From contig CM060680.1 in the NCBI GenBank assembly GCA_030686995.1, forward strand, positions 79,040,616-79,104,615: a stretch of DNA of 64,000 nucleotides, in the 5' to 3' direction. The number at the start of each line of letters is the position of its first letter. The first letter of the stretch is position 1. The position numbers and the translations under genes are program-made. The notes beneath the pieces were generated by a model. That model was given only the letters and a program-made list of their open reading frames with translations. It made no database searches and was not told where the DNA came from. The stretch comes from Artemisia argyi. Taxonomy: Eukaryota; Streptophyta; Magnoliopsida; Asterales; Asteraceae. Below, in pieces: positions 1 to 10,523 of the stretch.

Positions 1-444
1 ACGTCAGAGTGTTCTGACAGAAATCTTATGTTAAGTTTCCAGAAAATTTCTGGACAAACTCACGCCTTAATTCCTGGAATTCCTGCAACACATCATTATG
101 ACTCGATACAAGCATTTGACTCAAACAAATACTAATATACATGTTCATGTAATATTGTTGTGGTTCATGTTCAATTCCGTTCTTAGAAACAAAGTTAGAT
201 TTCCCTTACACTTATCTTTTGCGAAATACCTTTATATGAAGTTAAGACGAAGTTAAACAACAAGGGAAAGCATTTTCACAATTTATTTTGAAACATGAGC
301 CACAAACAATAAAAATAAAGCACGCATACGAAAACAAATAAAAACAAATAAACAAACAATCAAACAAATAAAGCTTGGGCTGCCTCCCAAGAAGCGCTTT
401 TCTTTATTTACGAGTCTTGTAGCTAGACTCAAGGTCACGGGCTA
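1..444 (-). other. Z post-ORF noncoding region with conserved stem-loop and GGGAGGC block
   Basis: No gene is visible here. On the minus strand, just after the Z stop codon, a stem-loop occupies 412-430 (GAGTC stem, 9-nt loop). It is followed by a block at 377-400 reading AAGCGCTTCTTGGGAGGC. The same order of stem-loop, A-rich stretch and block is found after the ORF in X and both W units. The rest is AT-rich and resembles the W region at 11500-11760, including a 'gataagtgtaagggaaat' purine box. Confidence 0.6.
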
Positions 445-2581
445 TTACGTGACTTCGTCATTGGTCACGGTTCCTAGGTCATCCTCGATTTTAGTTTTGT
501 ATTTCCGACCTAGTTGCAAGCATTCCTTATAGAAACCAAATATTCTATTCATAACATAGTCTATTCCTCTACGTCTATCCTCATCATTCCTATAGTAGAC
601 CGCTTGCTTGTGTTCCTTTTCGATGTTTAATAAAAGACGAAATTGTTCAATCTTATAGGGCATTTGGTAAGTTATCTCATCGTTCTTATCCTTGAACCTA
701 ACTATCCCTAGAGATGGGTCATAATTCATCTTAGAGGTCTCAACAAACGGCTCTCTGAACACTACTTGACTTAGGCAACCATCTATTATCGAACGAATGT
801 CTTCTACAATCACAAATTCGGTAACGTAAGTGAAGTTTCCTATAAAGACGTGCAATCCTTTCACTCTTCCCACAAAGTTACACATCCAACCCGTGTTCGG
901 AATCATCCTAGGTCCTAGTTGGTTCTTCATTACCTAATTGTAATGGGTCCTAGTCATAATGTTTATGGGAGATCTAAGATCCATGTAGGCTTTGCACACA
1001 TGCACATGCCCAATGTTGCATGGTATGTTGATGTTAAAGGGATCACCCGCTTTGATGATTGGCGAGCCGAGGACATATGGTATTTCGGAGTCATCGAATA
1101 AATCCCTATGGTATTCCCGTTCTTCCTTAGTAGGTAACCCATCAAAGTATTCCTCTACATTTTCTACTTCCTCAACTTTCTCTTCCTTTTTATCCTCAAC
1201 TTCCTTAATCTCATTCATATCACTTTCTTCCCTATTATTATAGACTGGCTTAATAGTGACTACATTGACAAAGTGGATGTATTTAGATGATGAGGGGTCC
1301 TTAATTTGAGTTCCGCTACTAGTGTCCCTAGTTTCCTTCTTTGGTGTAGTTAGCACTTGGTTTTTGAGGGCTTTCAACAAGTTGTCGATTTTATTGGTCA
1401 TCTCCGCTTGTTGTTGATTGAATTCGGATTCAAACTTAGCTATACGAGCTTCTTGAGATGCCATAAATTTGGACATCAATCCTTCAAGATTATTGGTACC
1501 ACCATAGTTTTTGGAAGGATTGTTGTTGAAAGTACGGTTAGGAGGTGGACCGTTTGATTGATAACGATTAGGTGGGGTGGAAGAATTGTTTTGGGGCATG
1601 TTTCGGTTTTGTTTCCACCTAAGGTTCGGGTGATTTTTCCAAGAGGGGTTGTATGAATCACTGTAAGGGTTTGGCTCGGGTTTGAAAGTGTACGACTTGT
1701 CTCCCGCTCGGTCGGTACGCGAGGATGCGTAATCCGCAAAAGCTTGTTCGAGGAGTTCCATGCTATCACGAGTGTCGTGGGGACCACTACATAATTCGCA
1801 TGAAGAAGTGATTTTGTTCACTTGGCTTGAAGGTTTAGGAGCTTCGTAGGATTTCTTGAGAAACTTGACTTGGTCTTCAAGTTCCATGATCCTACGATCG
1901 GGAGTGCTTGAATTGTTCGAAGGCAAAGATATTGCCTTGACCGTTTTGTTCAAATCACGGGGATCATTCCAACTTTCGTTGTCATAGAGAGCAAGATATT
2001 CTAAGAGTTCCCATGATTCTTCCGCACTTAGATCACATAGCTTGCCACCGGCCGCTTGGTCAATGGTTCGCCTTGTGGAGAGATCGATATGGTCATAGAA
2101 AATTTGGATTTTGAGCCAAAGATCTATGCTGTGATGAGGGACTTTTTGGAGTAAGTCCTTGAAACGAGTCCATGCTTCATAGAGAGTTTCACCATGACAT
2201 TGTTAGAACATCAAGATGTCATTTCTAAGCTTAGTAGTTCTCCCCGGTGGGAAAAATTGAGCAAGGAAACGAGTGGTGAGATCATCCCAAGAGGTGATGG
2301 ACCCTGCGGGTAAGCGCTCAAGCCATTGACTAGCTTGGTCACATAGAGAGAATTGGAAGAGACGCAATCGGGTCGTATTTCGAGTTTCAACATCAAGGTC
2401 TATGGAATCTACGATTTTGAGGAAATCCTTGAGATGTTGATTAGGATCTTCGGAATGAAGTCCATGGAATGCACATCCGCTTTGCACCAACCGGATGGTG
2501 TCGGATCGCAAGGGAGACACATTGGCTCCTTGAGTGAGCTCAATGGTGTTTTGATAGCCTTGGTGGCTAGGACGGGAGTAC
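445..2581 (-). pseudogene. Z gag/protease-like polyprotein, main part (two in-frame stops, split by Y)
   Basis: A single minus-strand frame runs from 2581 to 445 with two nonsense codons: TAA at 2205-2203 and TAG at 936-934. The start lies at 22270, on the far side of the Y insertion. The N-terminal part is a Ty3 retrotransposon gag domain (SDTIRLVQSG, QWLERLPAGS, FFPPGRTTKLRNDI motifs), which would form the capsid. A Q/N/P-rich linker and an acidic E/K-rich stretch follow. Around 1010-940 there is a degenerate retropepsin-like motif (MDLRSPINIM), where the usual catalytic D-T/S-G is not intact. The C-terminal 160 residues (IGNFTYVTEFVIVEDI..., 930-445) are typical of these Asteraceae gag-protease proteins. 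No zinc knuckle is obvious. The two stops look like CAA-to-TAA and TGG-to-TAG changes. Confidence 0.82.
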
Positions 2582-3039
2582 TGTAACACCCCCAAAATTT
2601 GGTACAGTGGAAGACTAATCAAGCTTTCGGGGTGCTACGGGGATTTGTATCCATCACAAGTCATAAAAGAACGAGATAAAGTAAACATAAGTAAAAAAAA
2701 CCATACAGGGTTTTTAAAGTTTACATTCATCCCAAATTATCCAAAGTAAGGCCAAATAGAGTAAACATAGGTCCACAAATACATATCAGAGTTTGAGAAA
2801 ATAGATCCTTAAATCGAGTTGCCAAAGCCAAGCCTTCCAAACCAAGCATCCAAAGTCATCACTTAATTACCTGAGAAAACGCGCTAAAAGTCAGCTTTCG
2901 CTGGTGAGATCATAGGTTTAAATTCTTAATTCAATCAAGTGGACATATACGAGAACGCTTGCTAGCTAGACTAGGCCTCAAACCACTAAATCAAACCTAT
3001 AGGTGCACACTATAGTCCAAAACCAATCAAATCAATATG

Positions 3040-3116
3040 CATTCGCAAGGATGCGACATGCCCAACATTCGTAAGGATACGACATGTTCATGCATTCGTA
3101 AGGATACAACATGCGC
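3040..3116. repeat. Three-copy ~27-bp tandem repeat in Y
   Basis: The unit 'cattcgyaaggatrcgacatg' is repeated three times with small changes inside the left half of Y. It is probably a minisatellite within the LTR. Confidence 0.7.
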
Positions 3117-3975
3117 TATAACCTACCTAGTTCTATAAGCATAGCAAGTTTTAAATAAACAGCAATAATAGTCCACATAAAACAATTTGCATGTTTCTCA
3201 CCCCAAGTATTGAAAACAAAGTTCAAAAGTAAAAGTGGGGCTATGACTCACCTCAAGTCCAGATATTAGCACAAAAGCCGGTAGAAGAAAGATCTATCAC
3301 AACTCAAAAGACAGAAACTACGGACTCGGCACTTCCTAACAATATAAGTTCTTTTCAGAAACATTTCCTCAAAATCAAATATTCCCAATCCCGAACGTAT
3401 TCCATTTTACTTTCCAAAAATCCATTTCTCGTATTAGTTTGGCGTTTGGTATCCATGCGGGTGGAAGGTCAAGTCAACACAAACCAATAAGACATATCGA
3501 AAGAAATAATAAAACGCTCTACGGGTCTAATATTGGCCCAATATATTATTTAAATAAATCATCGAAGTTTATCAAATCCGTCGACTTGGTATTCCTCCAT
3601 AATTTATTTACCTAATATATTATTCCAAGATCATACCCAAAACCTAAGTCACATAGCACGTAGAATACTATATGGTAAGTATTTAAGTTAATAAGGTTCC
3701 TAAATATATCGTTAAACTTACCAAATTCGTCAATTTGGTAAATCTCACGAGATATTTAGTAGCTCATTATCTCGCACTCCTACCACAACCTATGGAAGTC
3801 GTAGGATCCAATACCCATTAATAGACCCTTTTTATATAACCAAGTAGGTCCTATTTAATCCGTCGATCAAATAAGTTACGTAGTTATATAAAATGAATAT
3901 ATTAACGTCAGATATCCATGACAAACACAAAAGTCATAAAATAAATAAGATGGCCCACTTGGACTCAAGTGCCCT

Positions 3976-5594
3976 TGATACGTGGGAATCGCACCAGGCT
4001 TTACCTCTCGAGGGATCTCGAGAAGCTTACAACCCCCACCAGGCAGTGTACCTGATCGTTGTAGTATAGTATAGTGACAAGTACCGGCAGATTGATCGTT
4101 CAACTCAAGAATAGTGTCGTTAGGATTGAAATTAATCTAACTAGGTCTAAAGGTGAAGGATGATTCTTTTTGTATTTTATATTTTATGAAAAGCAAGTAA
4201 AAATCTCGGGTATTAGAAGGAGGGGCGGAATTAGTTAATAATCAACTAACCCAAAAGCTACTAATCAAACTAATGTGCAAGAAAAATAAACTAAGGTTCT
4301 ACAAGATAAGTGAAGCATGTCTACCTATGATATGTTACTCCTTGCTAGCTATCCAATTCTACCTATTGAATTGTCACACCTTGTTTTAATTGACGGGTTG
4401 TATTCCTTAATACCATTTGTGGGGTGGCGTACGTACTTCCCCAACTCTATAAGCTCCTACTTCACTCCTATGTCGAGCCTGCAAGAAGCTCCTAACATGG
4501 GATCATTAGAATTCGCTCATGCATTAAATACAACCATAATAACCTAGTACGCATTGGTTCATGTTTCTTAAGATGTTCAAGCATGTTACCCTATGGAAGT
4601 CTGCCAGTTTTCTTAAGCCTAACATCAAATTCATTCAATTAAACAAGAGACAATAGGAATCAAGAATTATAAACTAAACCAATTTGACCTATCGAAGTGT
4701 CACACCCTAATTGATGAAGATAGACACAAAAATCAACAAGGAATCAATAAGATCTAATCAATTATATACAAGTTTCACATAATCATAAGTAGACACAAGG
4801 TGAATTAGCAAAACATAATCAATGAAGAGCAAACAACAATAATAATGAAAGACATAATTGAGATAGAATCATCAAACCAATACAAGATATTTATGGAGTG
4901 ATTGAAACCCTCTAAGTTGCTGGAAAAACACCTACCTAAACCCAGGAATCGACCTTAGGGTTTAGGGCTTACAAAAAGTGAAGTTATGATGTTTTATTTA
5001 TAGGCAAGTTTTCTGTCGGCAAGGCTTGACGGCGTCACCCCGTAAAGAGTGATGGCGTCATGACCAATTTTTCTTCACCAAATTGTAGATTTCTTCGTCC
5101 TCTTCGCGTGGGCTTTTGAATCACCTAAATCTGAGTTCGTATGCAAAAGTTATGACCAAAACAATATCAGCTACTTCACGCGCAAGTTTTGACAAGTTAA
5201 CACGTGACGGCCTACGTGACGCCTTAAGGAAATTTTCTAGGCCATCACTCTTTAATTTTACACGTGACGGCCTTGGGTGACGTCGTCATCTCCAATGCAC
5301 AAAACTTTCTGGACCGTCATGGACTTTATCCACTTCCACCTCTTGTATTACTCTTGACGCCGTCATGAAGAAGCTTGTGACACCGTCAGGTACTGTTCCC
5401 AGCAAGAAAAATTAAGACTTTGCCGTTTTCTTCACTTTTATGCTCCAAAAACGTCCAAAATGCTTCCTTTTCCATAATTCACTCCAAAAGTACCTAAAAT
5501 CACAAAAGGAACGATTTAGGACAATATTTGATCAAATAAATTCAATTAAGGGCTTAAATGACCCCCTAAAAACGGATCATTTTTTGTCTCATCA
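3976..5594 (-). repeat. X 3' LTR (1619 bp)
   Basis: The minus-strand LTR runs from TGATGAGACAAAAAATGATC at 5594 to ...CCCACGTATCA at 3976. U3 holds many TGACG/CGTCA motifs (about 5020-5390), and a TATA-like stretch lies at about 5004-4996 on the minus strand. The segment at 4056-4083 resembles the 5' half of tRNA-Asp on the plus strand. Confidence 0.85.
4056..4083 (+). other. tRNA-Asp 5'-half-like sequence in X LTR (antisense to the element)
   Basis: The stretch TCGTTGTAGTATAG, then a 5-nt insertion, then TGACAAGTA matches positions 2-24 of plant tRNA-Asp(GUC) as I know it, with two mismatches. It lies in U5, on the strand opposite to element transcription. There is no complete tRNA and no clear T-arm, so this is not a tRNA gene. 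Confidence 0.7.
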
Positions 5595-6174
5595 AATATC
5601 CCTACACTTGGGATTTGCTTGTCCTCAACCAAATGAGCTTTTCCACCAATAAAAATACAAGTTAGGGGTCATCTAACACTAATATAAAAGTAATTACAAC
5701 AAATGATCGTTCCACCTTAATCAAAACAAGCACGGAAATTATACACTAGCACCTCACATTAAGTATTTGGATACTCTCATCTCTCAGGTGTTGTAAATTT
5801 ATATGTCAAAATTGGAAATGGAGAAATATCACTCCCTACCTGTCATAGCAAATAGATTACCATGGGCTTGGGAAAGGATCAAACCTACACCACTTGGCGT
5901 AAGCACCTAGGATAAACAAATCAAAGAGGTCTTTTAAAGGGTTATAACGTTAGGTGTAAGGGATATGGAAAACACGGTTTTGTTGGATAAACGGATATTT
6001 TACTTGTGGCAAGTCAATTGACTTAGTTAACTACATGTACAATGAGGCGTTGCTAAGCCAAGACTTGACTCAACTTAAACTAACCACAACTCTTTTTGGA
6101 TTTTCAAGACACTATTTGACTTAAACATAAATAAAAGAAAAGGATGGTAGCCCGTATTTTTTTCTCTTTTCTTT

Positions 6175-6258
<84 letters not shown>

Positions 6259-7723
6259 TCTTTCTCTTTTTTTTATTATTATTATTTCTTTTTTTATTTC
6301 GATTTCTTTTTTTTTTTTTTTTTTGTATACACTTTTACTCTACCATCCAAAATAATACATCAAAGGGAGCTCGTCTCCTCCCTACACTTGAGCTTTTACA
6401 TACTTTACAATCAACTATTCTAATGAATCGAATCAAGATAATCAAAGCACTTGGAGTACTTTTAAATATTAACGCACATACGGGGGTAATATATGATGTT
6501 CTTCCCCATTACTCCATAACACAAGTACTTTACCCATGAGTCCCAATTGTTCCAAAACAATATGTACAAGATATGACTCGACTTAGCAACCATGTAATTA
6601 ATTAGACAACTAACAAAGGGTTTAAACAATTAACAATAATGCACTAAAGATGAGTGCATACAAGGAAGGCTAAGGCGATTTGGTTGCACATTTGGGGTGG
6701 ATTGTAAACAAACTCTTCCTTTAAGTAAAATGCTTAAAGTTAGATACGAAAAGATAGGCTCGGAGGGGTGTACTAGGGGTATCGTGTACTAAAAATGAGT
6801 ACAACACAAAGGTGTGGGAGAATTACTTGACCTATGAAATCAATGTAATTATATTACAGGTGTAGAACAAGGGTTATCCTAATGCCTCTTATCATGTAGT
6901 AAATCCTAACTACACGAATGTAGTCTCACTAGCGGTCTCGGGATACATCGCTATCACAAGTTCTAGAATCTAAATACTACTGGTACACTCATAAGCACCA
7001 ACAATGAATGCTTTTTCCTAAAGATCTAAGGGCGAACCTCACATATTTGGGGTGGAAATTTTTGAGTGGTATGGTTTTTGTGCTAGTCATACAATTCCTA
7101 TCCATGAGACGCTTGTTAAGGCTAAAGTTTCACTCCTAAATTTTGTAAAAAATTTTAAATTTAGCGCTAAAATTACACTAACAAGTATTTCTCTTAGTTT
7201 TATTACACACCTACTATCGGACAAAACAAAAACCAAGTGGAGTTATAGTTTCTAATATACCCTCCCTACACTTAAACCGAACATTGTCCCCAATGTTCTA
7301 AGTAAAAGATGTAAAAGTAAAAATAATAAGAATGAAAGAAACTAATACTCCCCTGATTCGCTCGGTGTGGATAATGGTTAAATCTTCCTCGAAGAGAATG
7401 AACATGATAAGCTCCATTCCAGAAATGTAATCATCTTCTTGTCCAATAAAACCTGTAATCAACAAACACAAAAACCAAAGCATCAAACCGAACAAAGAAA
7501 AACCACAACTAGATGTAATTCCAAACTTAGAAATAAACACAAAACAAAGCAATAAAAGGATAGGATACTTGTGGAATGAATTACAAATAGGAACTCATAA
7601 AACATATCCACAAGTATTGACACACAAACAAACAAACAAATTAAAAACATCAAACAATTAAAAACATGGGTTGCCTCCCATGAAGTGCTTGTTTTTGTTC
7701 AAGTCACCAGCCTGACTCTACCC
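5595..7723 (-). other. X internal 3' noncoding region with repeated purine boxes
   Basis: No gene is visible. On the minus strand it ends in a purine-rich AAGTGTAGGGATAT directly before the 3' LTR, which serves as the likely polypurine tract. Similar AAGTGTAGGG boxes occur at 6381-6390, 7264-7273 and 7751-7760. A stem-loop just after the ORF stop lies at 7701-7718, and the GGGAGGCAACCCATG block at 7666-7690. The region also holds the AT microsatellite described separately. Confidence 0.6.
6178..6250. repeat. (AT)n microsatellite, ~36 units, followed by T-rich low-complexity sequence
   Basis: Uninterrupted AT dinucleotides lead into T-rich sequence to about 6325. The equivalent place in the W copies is an A-rich run (13040-13110, 17860-17950), so this is a family-specific expansion site. 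Confidence 0.95.
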
Positions 7724-8635
7724 TTATTTAACGGAAAGAGGAGAGGTTTTCCCTACACTTAGGATTAAGTATGGGTGGAAGTAGCGATACACACCCTTAG
7801 GGTGGAAATATGCCACGTGAGGTGAAGGGGGTGAGTGAATGGCATCCTTCATCCTAAAACTACCCGGATAATATTGGTTGATGGGTGGGTCGGTTCCTCT
7901 TTTGTCTCCTAGAAATAAATCTAAGGATGGGAAGTTATGTAAAGATTGAGGTTCCGGTTCATCAACACTAGGAAATTCCCTAGAACTAGGAGTAAGGTTA
8001 TCATTACAAGTATTCAAACCTATATCCTCTAGTGGTGCTTGGTCCAAGGGTTCTACCTCAATTGGGGTTTCTATAGTCTCTTCTACTTCTTCCGGGTAAG
8101 TCACGGGCGGTGTATGTGCCTCAAATGATGGTAGGACTTGTGGGGTACTTTGTGGGCTTGGATTGTCCACCTCATCATCCATTGTACCTAGATTACCTAT
8201 GTGTTTGTTTTGTACTATGATTTTAGGTGACATCCACACAGGTATCCCTGAGTAATCATCCCCAGACAAACTTCCTATTTGCTCCTTCAAACTTGTTATT
8301 GATTGATTTGTGAAGTTGTTTGTTGGGTTGTCTACTCTATAATAATATTGGGCACAATCTTCTATGGCATCCCATGCTTCTTCAGCATTTAATTCCCTAA
8401 GGTCCCCGTTGGTAAAATTGTCAATGTACCTTTGGTCATAGGAGTGGACACTATAGTAAAAGATTTGAGTTAGGTACCATAGATCGAAACCATGGTGAAG
8501 GACTATTCGGAGTAAATTTTTAAAACAAGTCCATGCATCATAGATAGGTTCATCTCGATATTGGTTGAACATCAAGATGTCATTAGGAGTGAATGGGTTT
8601 CGTGGTCGGTAGTATGGTGGATTCGCATTCTCCAT
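7724..8635 (-). CDS. X gag-remnant protein (303 residues, intact frame)
   Basis: This open frame is in a non-autonomous element. The residues NDILMFNQYRDEPIYDAW and the following FKNLLRIVLHHGFDLW correspond to the middle of the Z gag (after its KLRNDILMF). The preceding MENANPPYYRPRNPFTP corresponds to a gag N-terminus. The conserved first half of the gag domain between them is missing, so the protein is an internal deletion derivative. The C-terminal half is acidic and P/E-rich and matches no domain I know. I chose the ATG at 8635 because the W copies share it; an upstream in-frame ATG exists at 8683. The same 304-codon frame in both W units carries nonsense codons, so a protein function is doubtful. 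It cannot supply reverse transcriptase or integrase. Confidence 0.6.
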   Translation of the reverse strand: MENANPPYYRPRNPFTPNDILMFNQYRDEPIYDAWTCFKNLLRIVLHHGFDLWYLTQIFYYSVHSYDQRYIDNFTNGDLRELNAEEAWDAIEDCAQYYYRVDNPTNNFTNQSITSLKEQIGSLSGDDYSGIPVWMSPKIIVQNKHIGNLGTMDDEVDNPSPQSTPQVLPSFEAHTPPVTYPEEVEETIETPIEVEPLDQAPLEDIGLNTCNDNLTPSSREFPSVDEPEPQSLHNFPSLDLFLGDKRGTDPPINQYYPGSFRMKDAIHSPPSPHVAYFHPKGVYRYFHPYLILSVGKTSPLSVK

Positions 8636-8795
8636 AATGGTGAACGGAAGAGTCAATGGAAAGGTTTCTACGAACAAATACACAATGAAAAGATAGACTA
8701 CGAGAAAGCTAATAAAAAGAAAAAAAAAATCTCACTAAAAAGGAATCTAATGAGTAGACCTAATCAAAATAAATTTCAACCTAAACAATAACTAT

Positions 8796-8814
8796 TCCCC
8801 GGGCTACGGCGCCA
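8796..8814 (-). other. X primer binding site (tRNA-Asp)
   Basis: On the minus strand this reads TGGCGCCGTAGCCCGGGGA. The first eight bases and the GGGGA block are complementary to the 3' end of tRNA-Asp. It lies just inside where the 5' LTR ended. Confidence 0.8.
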
Positions 8815-9028
8815 AAAACTTGTGATAAGGCGAAAAATGAACCGTTTTTAGGGGGTCATTTTAGCCCGAATTCGAATTTATTTGATCAAATATTGCCCTA
8901 AATCGTTCCTTTTGTGATTTTAGGTACTTTGGAAGCGAATTCTGGAAAAGGAAGCATTTTGGACGTTTTTGGAGCATAAAAGTGAAGAAAACGACAAAGT
9001 CTTAATTTTCCTTGCTGGGAACAGTACC

Positions 9029-9326
9029 TGACGGCGTCAAGTGGCTTTTCATGACGGCGTCAAGAGTAAAAGTGGTGACGGCCCAGAGAGAATGTGAAGG
9101 CGTCACCCAAGGCCGCCACGTGTTAATTGGTCAAAACTTGCGCGCGTGGTAGCTGACACCGTTTTGGCCATAACTTTTGCATACGAACTCGGATTTGAGC
9201 GATTCAAAAAAAGAAAACGAAGAGGACGAAGAGATCTACAATTTGGTGAAATAATGGTCTTGACGGCGTCAAGAGAACGAGTTGACGCCGTCAAGCCTTG
9301 CCGACAGAAAACATGCCTATAAATAT
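9029..9326 (+). promoter_or_regulatory. W LTR promoter: clustered TGACG motifs and TATA box
   Basis: TGACGGCGTCA-type palindromes or TGACG half-sites occur near 9029, 9052, 9074, 9097, 9259 and 9281. A TATAAATATAA box follows at 9318-9328. TGACG is the core recognised by plant TGA-class bZIP factors (as-1 type elements). The same cluster is present in the other W LTRs (about 13850-14130, 18730-19010), in X and in Z (34975-35225). Promoter activity is inferred, not shown. Confidence 0.6.
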
Positions 9327-10230
9327 AACTTCATAACTTCACTTTTTGTAAGCCCTAAACCCTAAGGTCGATTCCTGGGTTTAGGTGGGTGTTTTTCCAG
9401 AAACTTAGAGGGTTTCAATCACTCCATAAACATCATGTATTGGTTTGATGATTCTATCTCAACTATGTCTTGCATTATTCTTATTGATTGTCCTTCTTTG
9501 ATTATGTTTTGTTAATTCACCTTGTGTCTACTTATGATTATGTGAAACTTGTATATAATTGATTAGATCTCATTGATTTCTTATTGATGTGTGTGTCTAT
9601 CTCCATCAATTAAGGTGTGACAACTTCAATAGATCTAGTTGGTTTAGTTTATAATTCTTGTTTCCTATTGATTCTTGTTTTGATTGAATGATTTATATGT
9701 TAGCCTTAAGAAAACTGGCAGATCTCCAAATGGTAACATGCTTGAACGTCTTAGGAAACATGAACCGATTGCACTAAGGTCTTTATTGGTTGTATTTAAT
9801 GCATGAGCCACTGTTTACAATCCCTATGGTTGTGCTGGGCATGGTATAGGAGGAGATAAGAGTTCATAGAATTGGGGAGTTATGTGCGATACCCCATGAA
9901 TGGTATTAAGGAATACAACCCGTCAATTAAAACAAGGTTACAATTCAATAGGTAGAATTGGATAGCTAGCAAGGAATAACATATCATAGGTAGACATGCT
10001 TCACTTATCTTGTAGAACCTTAGTTTAGTTTTCTTGTTAATTAGTTTAATTAGTAGCTTTTGGGTTAGTTGATTAGCAACTAATTCCGCCCACTTTCCCA
10101 ATACCCGAGATTTTTACTTGCTTTTCATAAAATATAAAAATACAAAAAGAATCATCCTTCACCTTTAGACCTAGTTAGATTAATTTCAATCCTAACGACA
10201 CTATTCCTAGCTGAACGATCAATCCCCCGG

Positions 10231-10258
10231 TACTTGTCACTATACTATACTACAACGA
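10231..10258 (-). other. tRNA-Asp 5'-half-like sequence in W LTR 1 (antisense to the element)
   Basis: Read on the minus strand it matches positions 2-24 of tRNA-Asp(GUC), apart from a 5-nt TATAG duplication and two mismatches. The element RNA would therefore carry the complement, 86 nt upstream of the tRNA-Asp primer site at 10345. Confidence 0.72.
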
Positions 10259-10344
10259 TCAGGTACACTGCCTGGTGGGGGTTGTAAGCTTCTCAAGATC
10301 CCTTGAGAGGTAAAGCCTGTTGCGATTCCCACGCATCAAGTTTT

Positions 10345-10363
10345 TGGCGCCGCAGCCCGGGGA
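10345..10363 (+). other. W unit 1 primer binding site (tRNA-Asp)
   Basis: It reads TGGCGCCGCAGCCCGGGGA, six bases after the LTR end. The eight bases TGGCGCCG are exactly complementary to the CGGCGCCA 3' end of tRNA-Asp, and the GGGGA block also matches. Confidence 0.82.
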
Positions 10364-10523
10364 ATAGTTATTGTTTAGGTTGAATTTGATTTTTATTAGG
10401 TCTACTCATTAGATTCCCTTTTAGTGAGATTTTTATTTTCTTTTTATTAGCTTTCTTGTAGTCTATCTTTTCTTTGTGCATTTGTTCGTAGAAACCTTTC
10501 CATTGACTCTTCCATTCACCATT

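Larger units (their letters stand above)
8823..10338 (+). repeat. W LTR 1 (1516 bp)
   Basis: It begins TGATAAGGCGAAAAATGAAC and ends CCCACGCATCA. U3 holds palindromic TGACGGCGTCA motifs, TATA box at 9318. The LTR directly abuts the PBS end of X's internal region, because W inserted there. Confidence 0.92.

Noticed and set aside
4080..4084. AGTAC preceded by CA at 4078-4084 as right border of element Y
   Set aside because: This AGTAC belongs to the conserved tRNA-like segment present in every LTR of the family; the real partner is at 22162-22166, where the gag frame resumes.
6144..6539. 131-residue frame on the plus strand
   Set aside because: It is made by the AT microsatellite and T-rich run inside the X noncoding region; the W copies do not keep it.
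9880..10101. 73-residue frame repeated in all three W LTRs (also 14703-14924 and 19584-19805)
   Set aside because: It is conserved only because the LTRs are recent copies; it lies antisense in R/U5 with no recognisable domain, and X has a different frame there.
8700..10400. Head-to-head inversion of the X and W elements
   Set aside because: ACTTG duplication on both sides of the W array shows ordinary insertion in opposite orientation; no inversion is needed.
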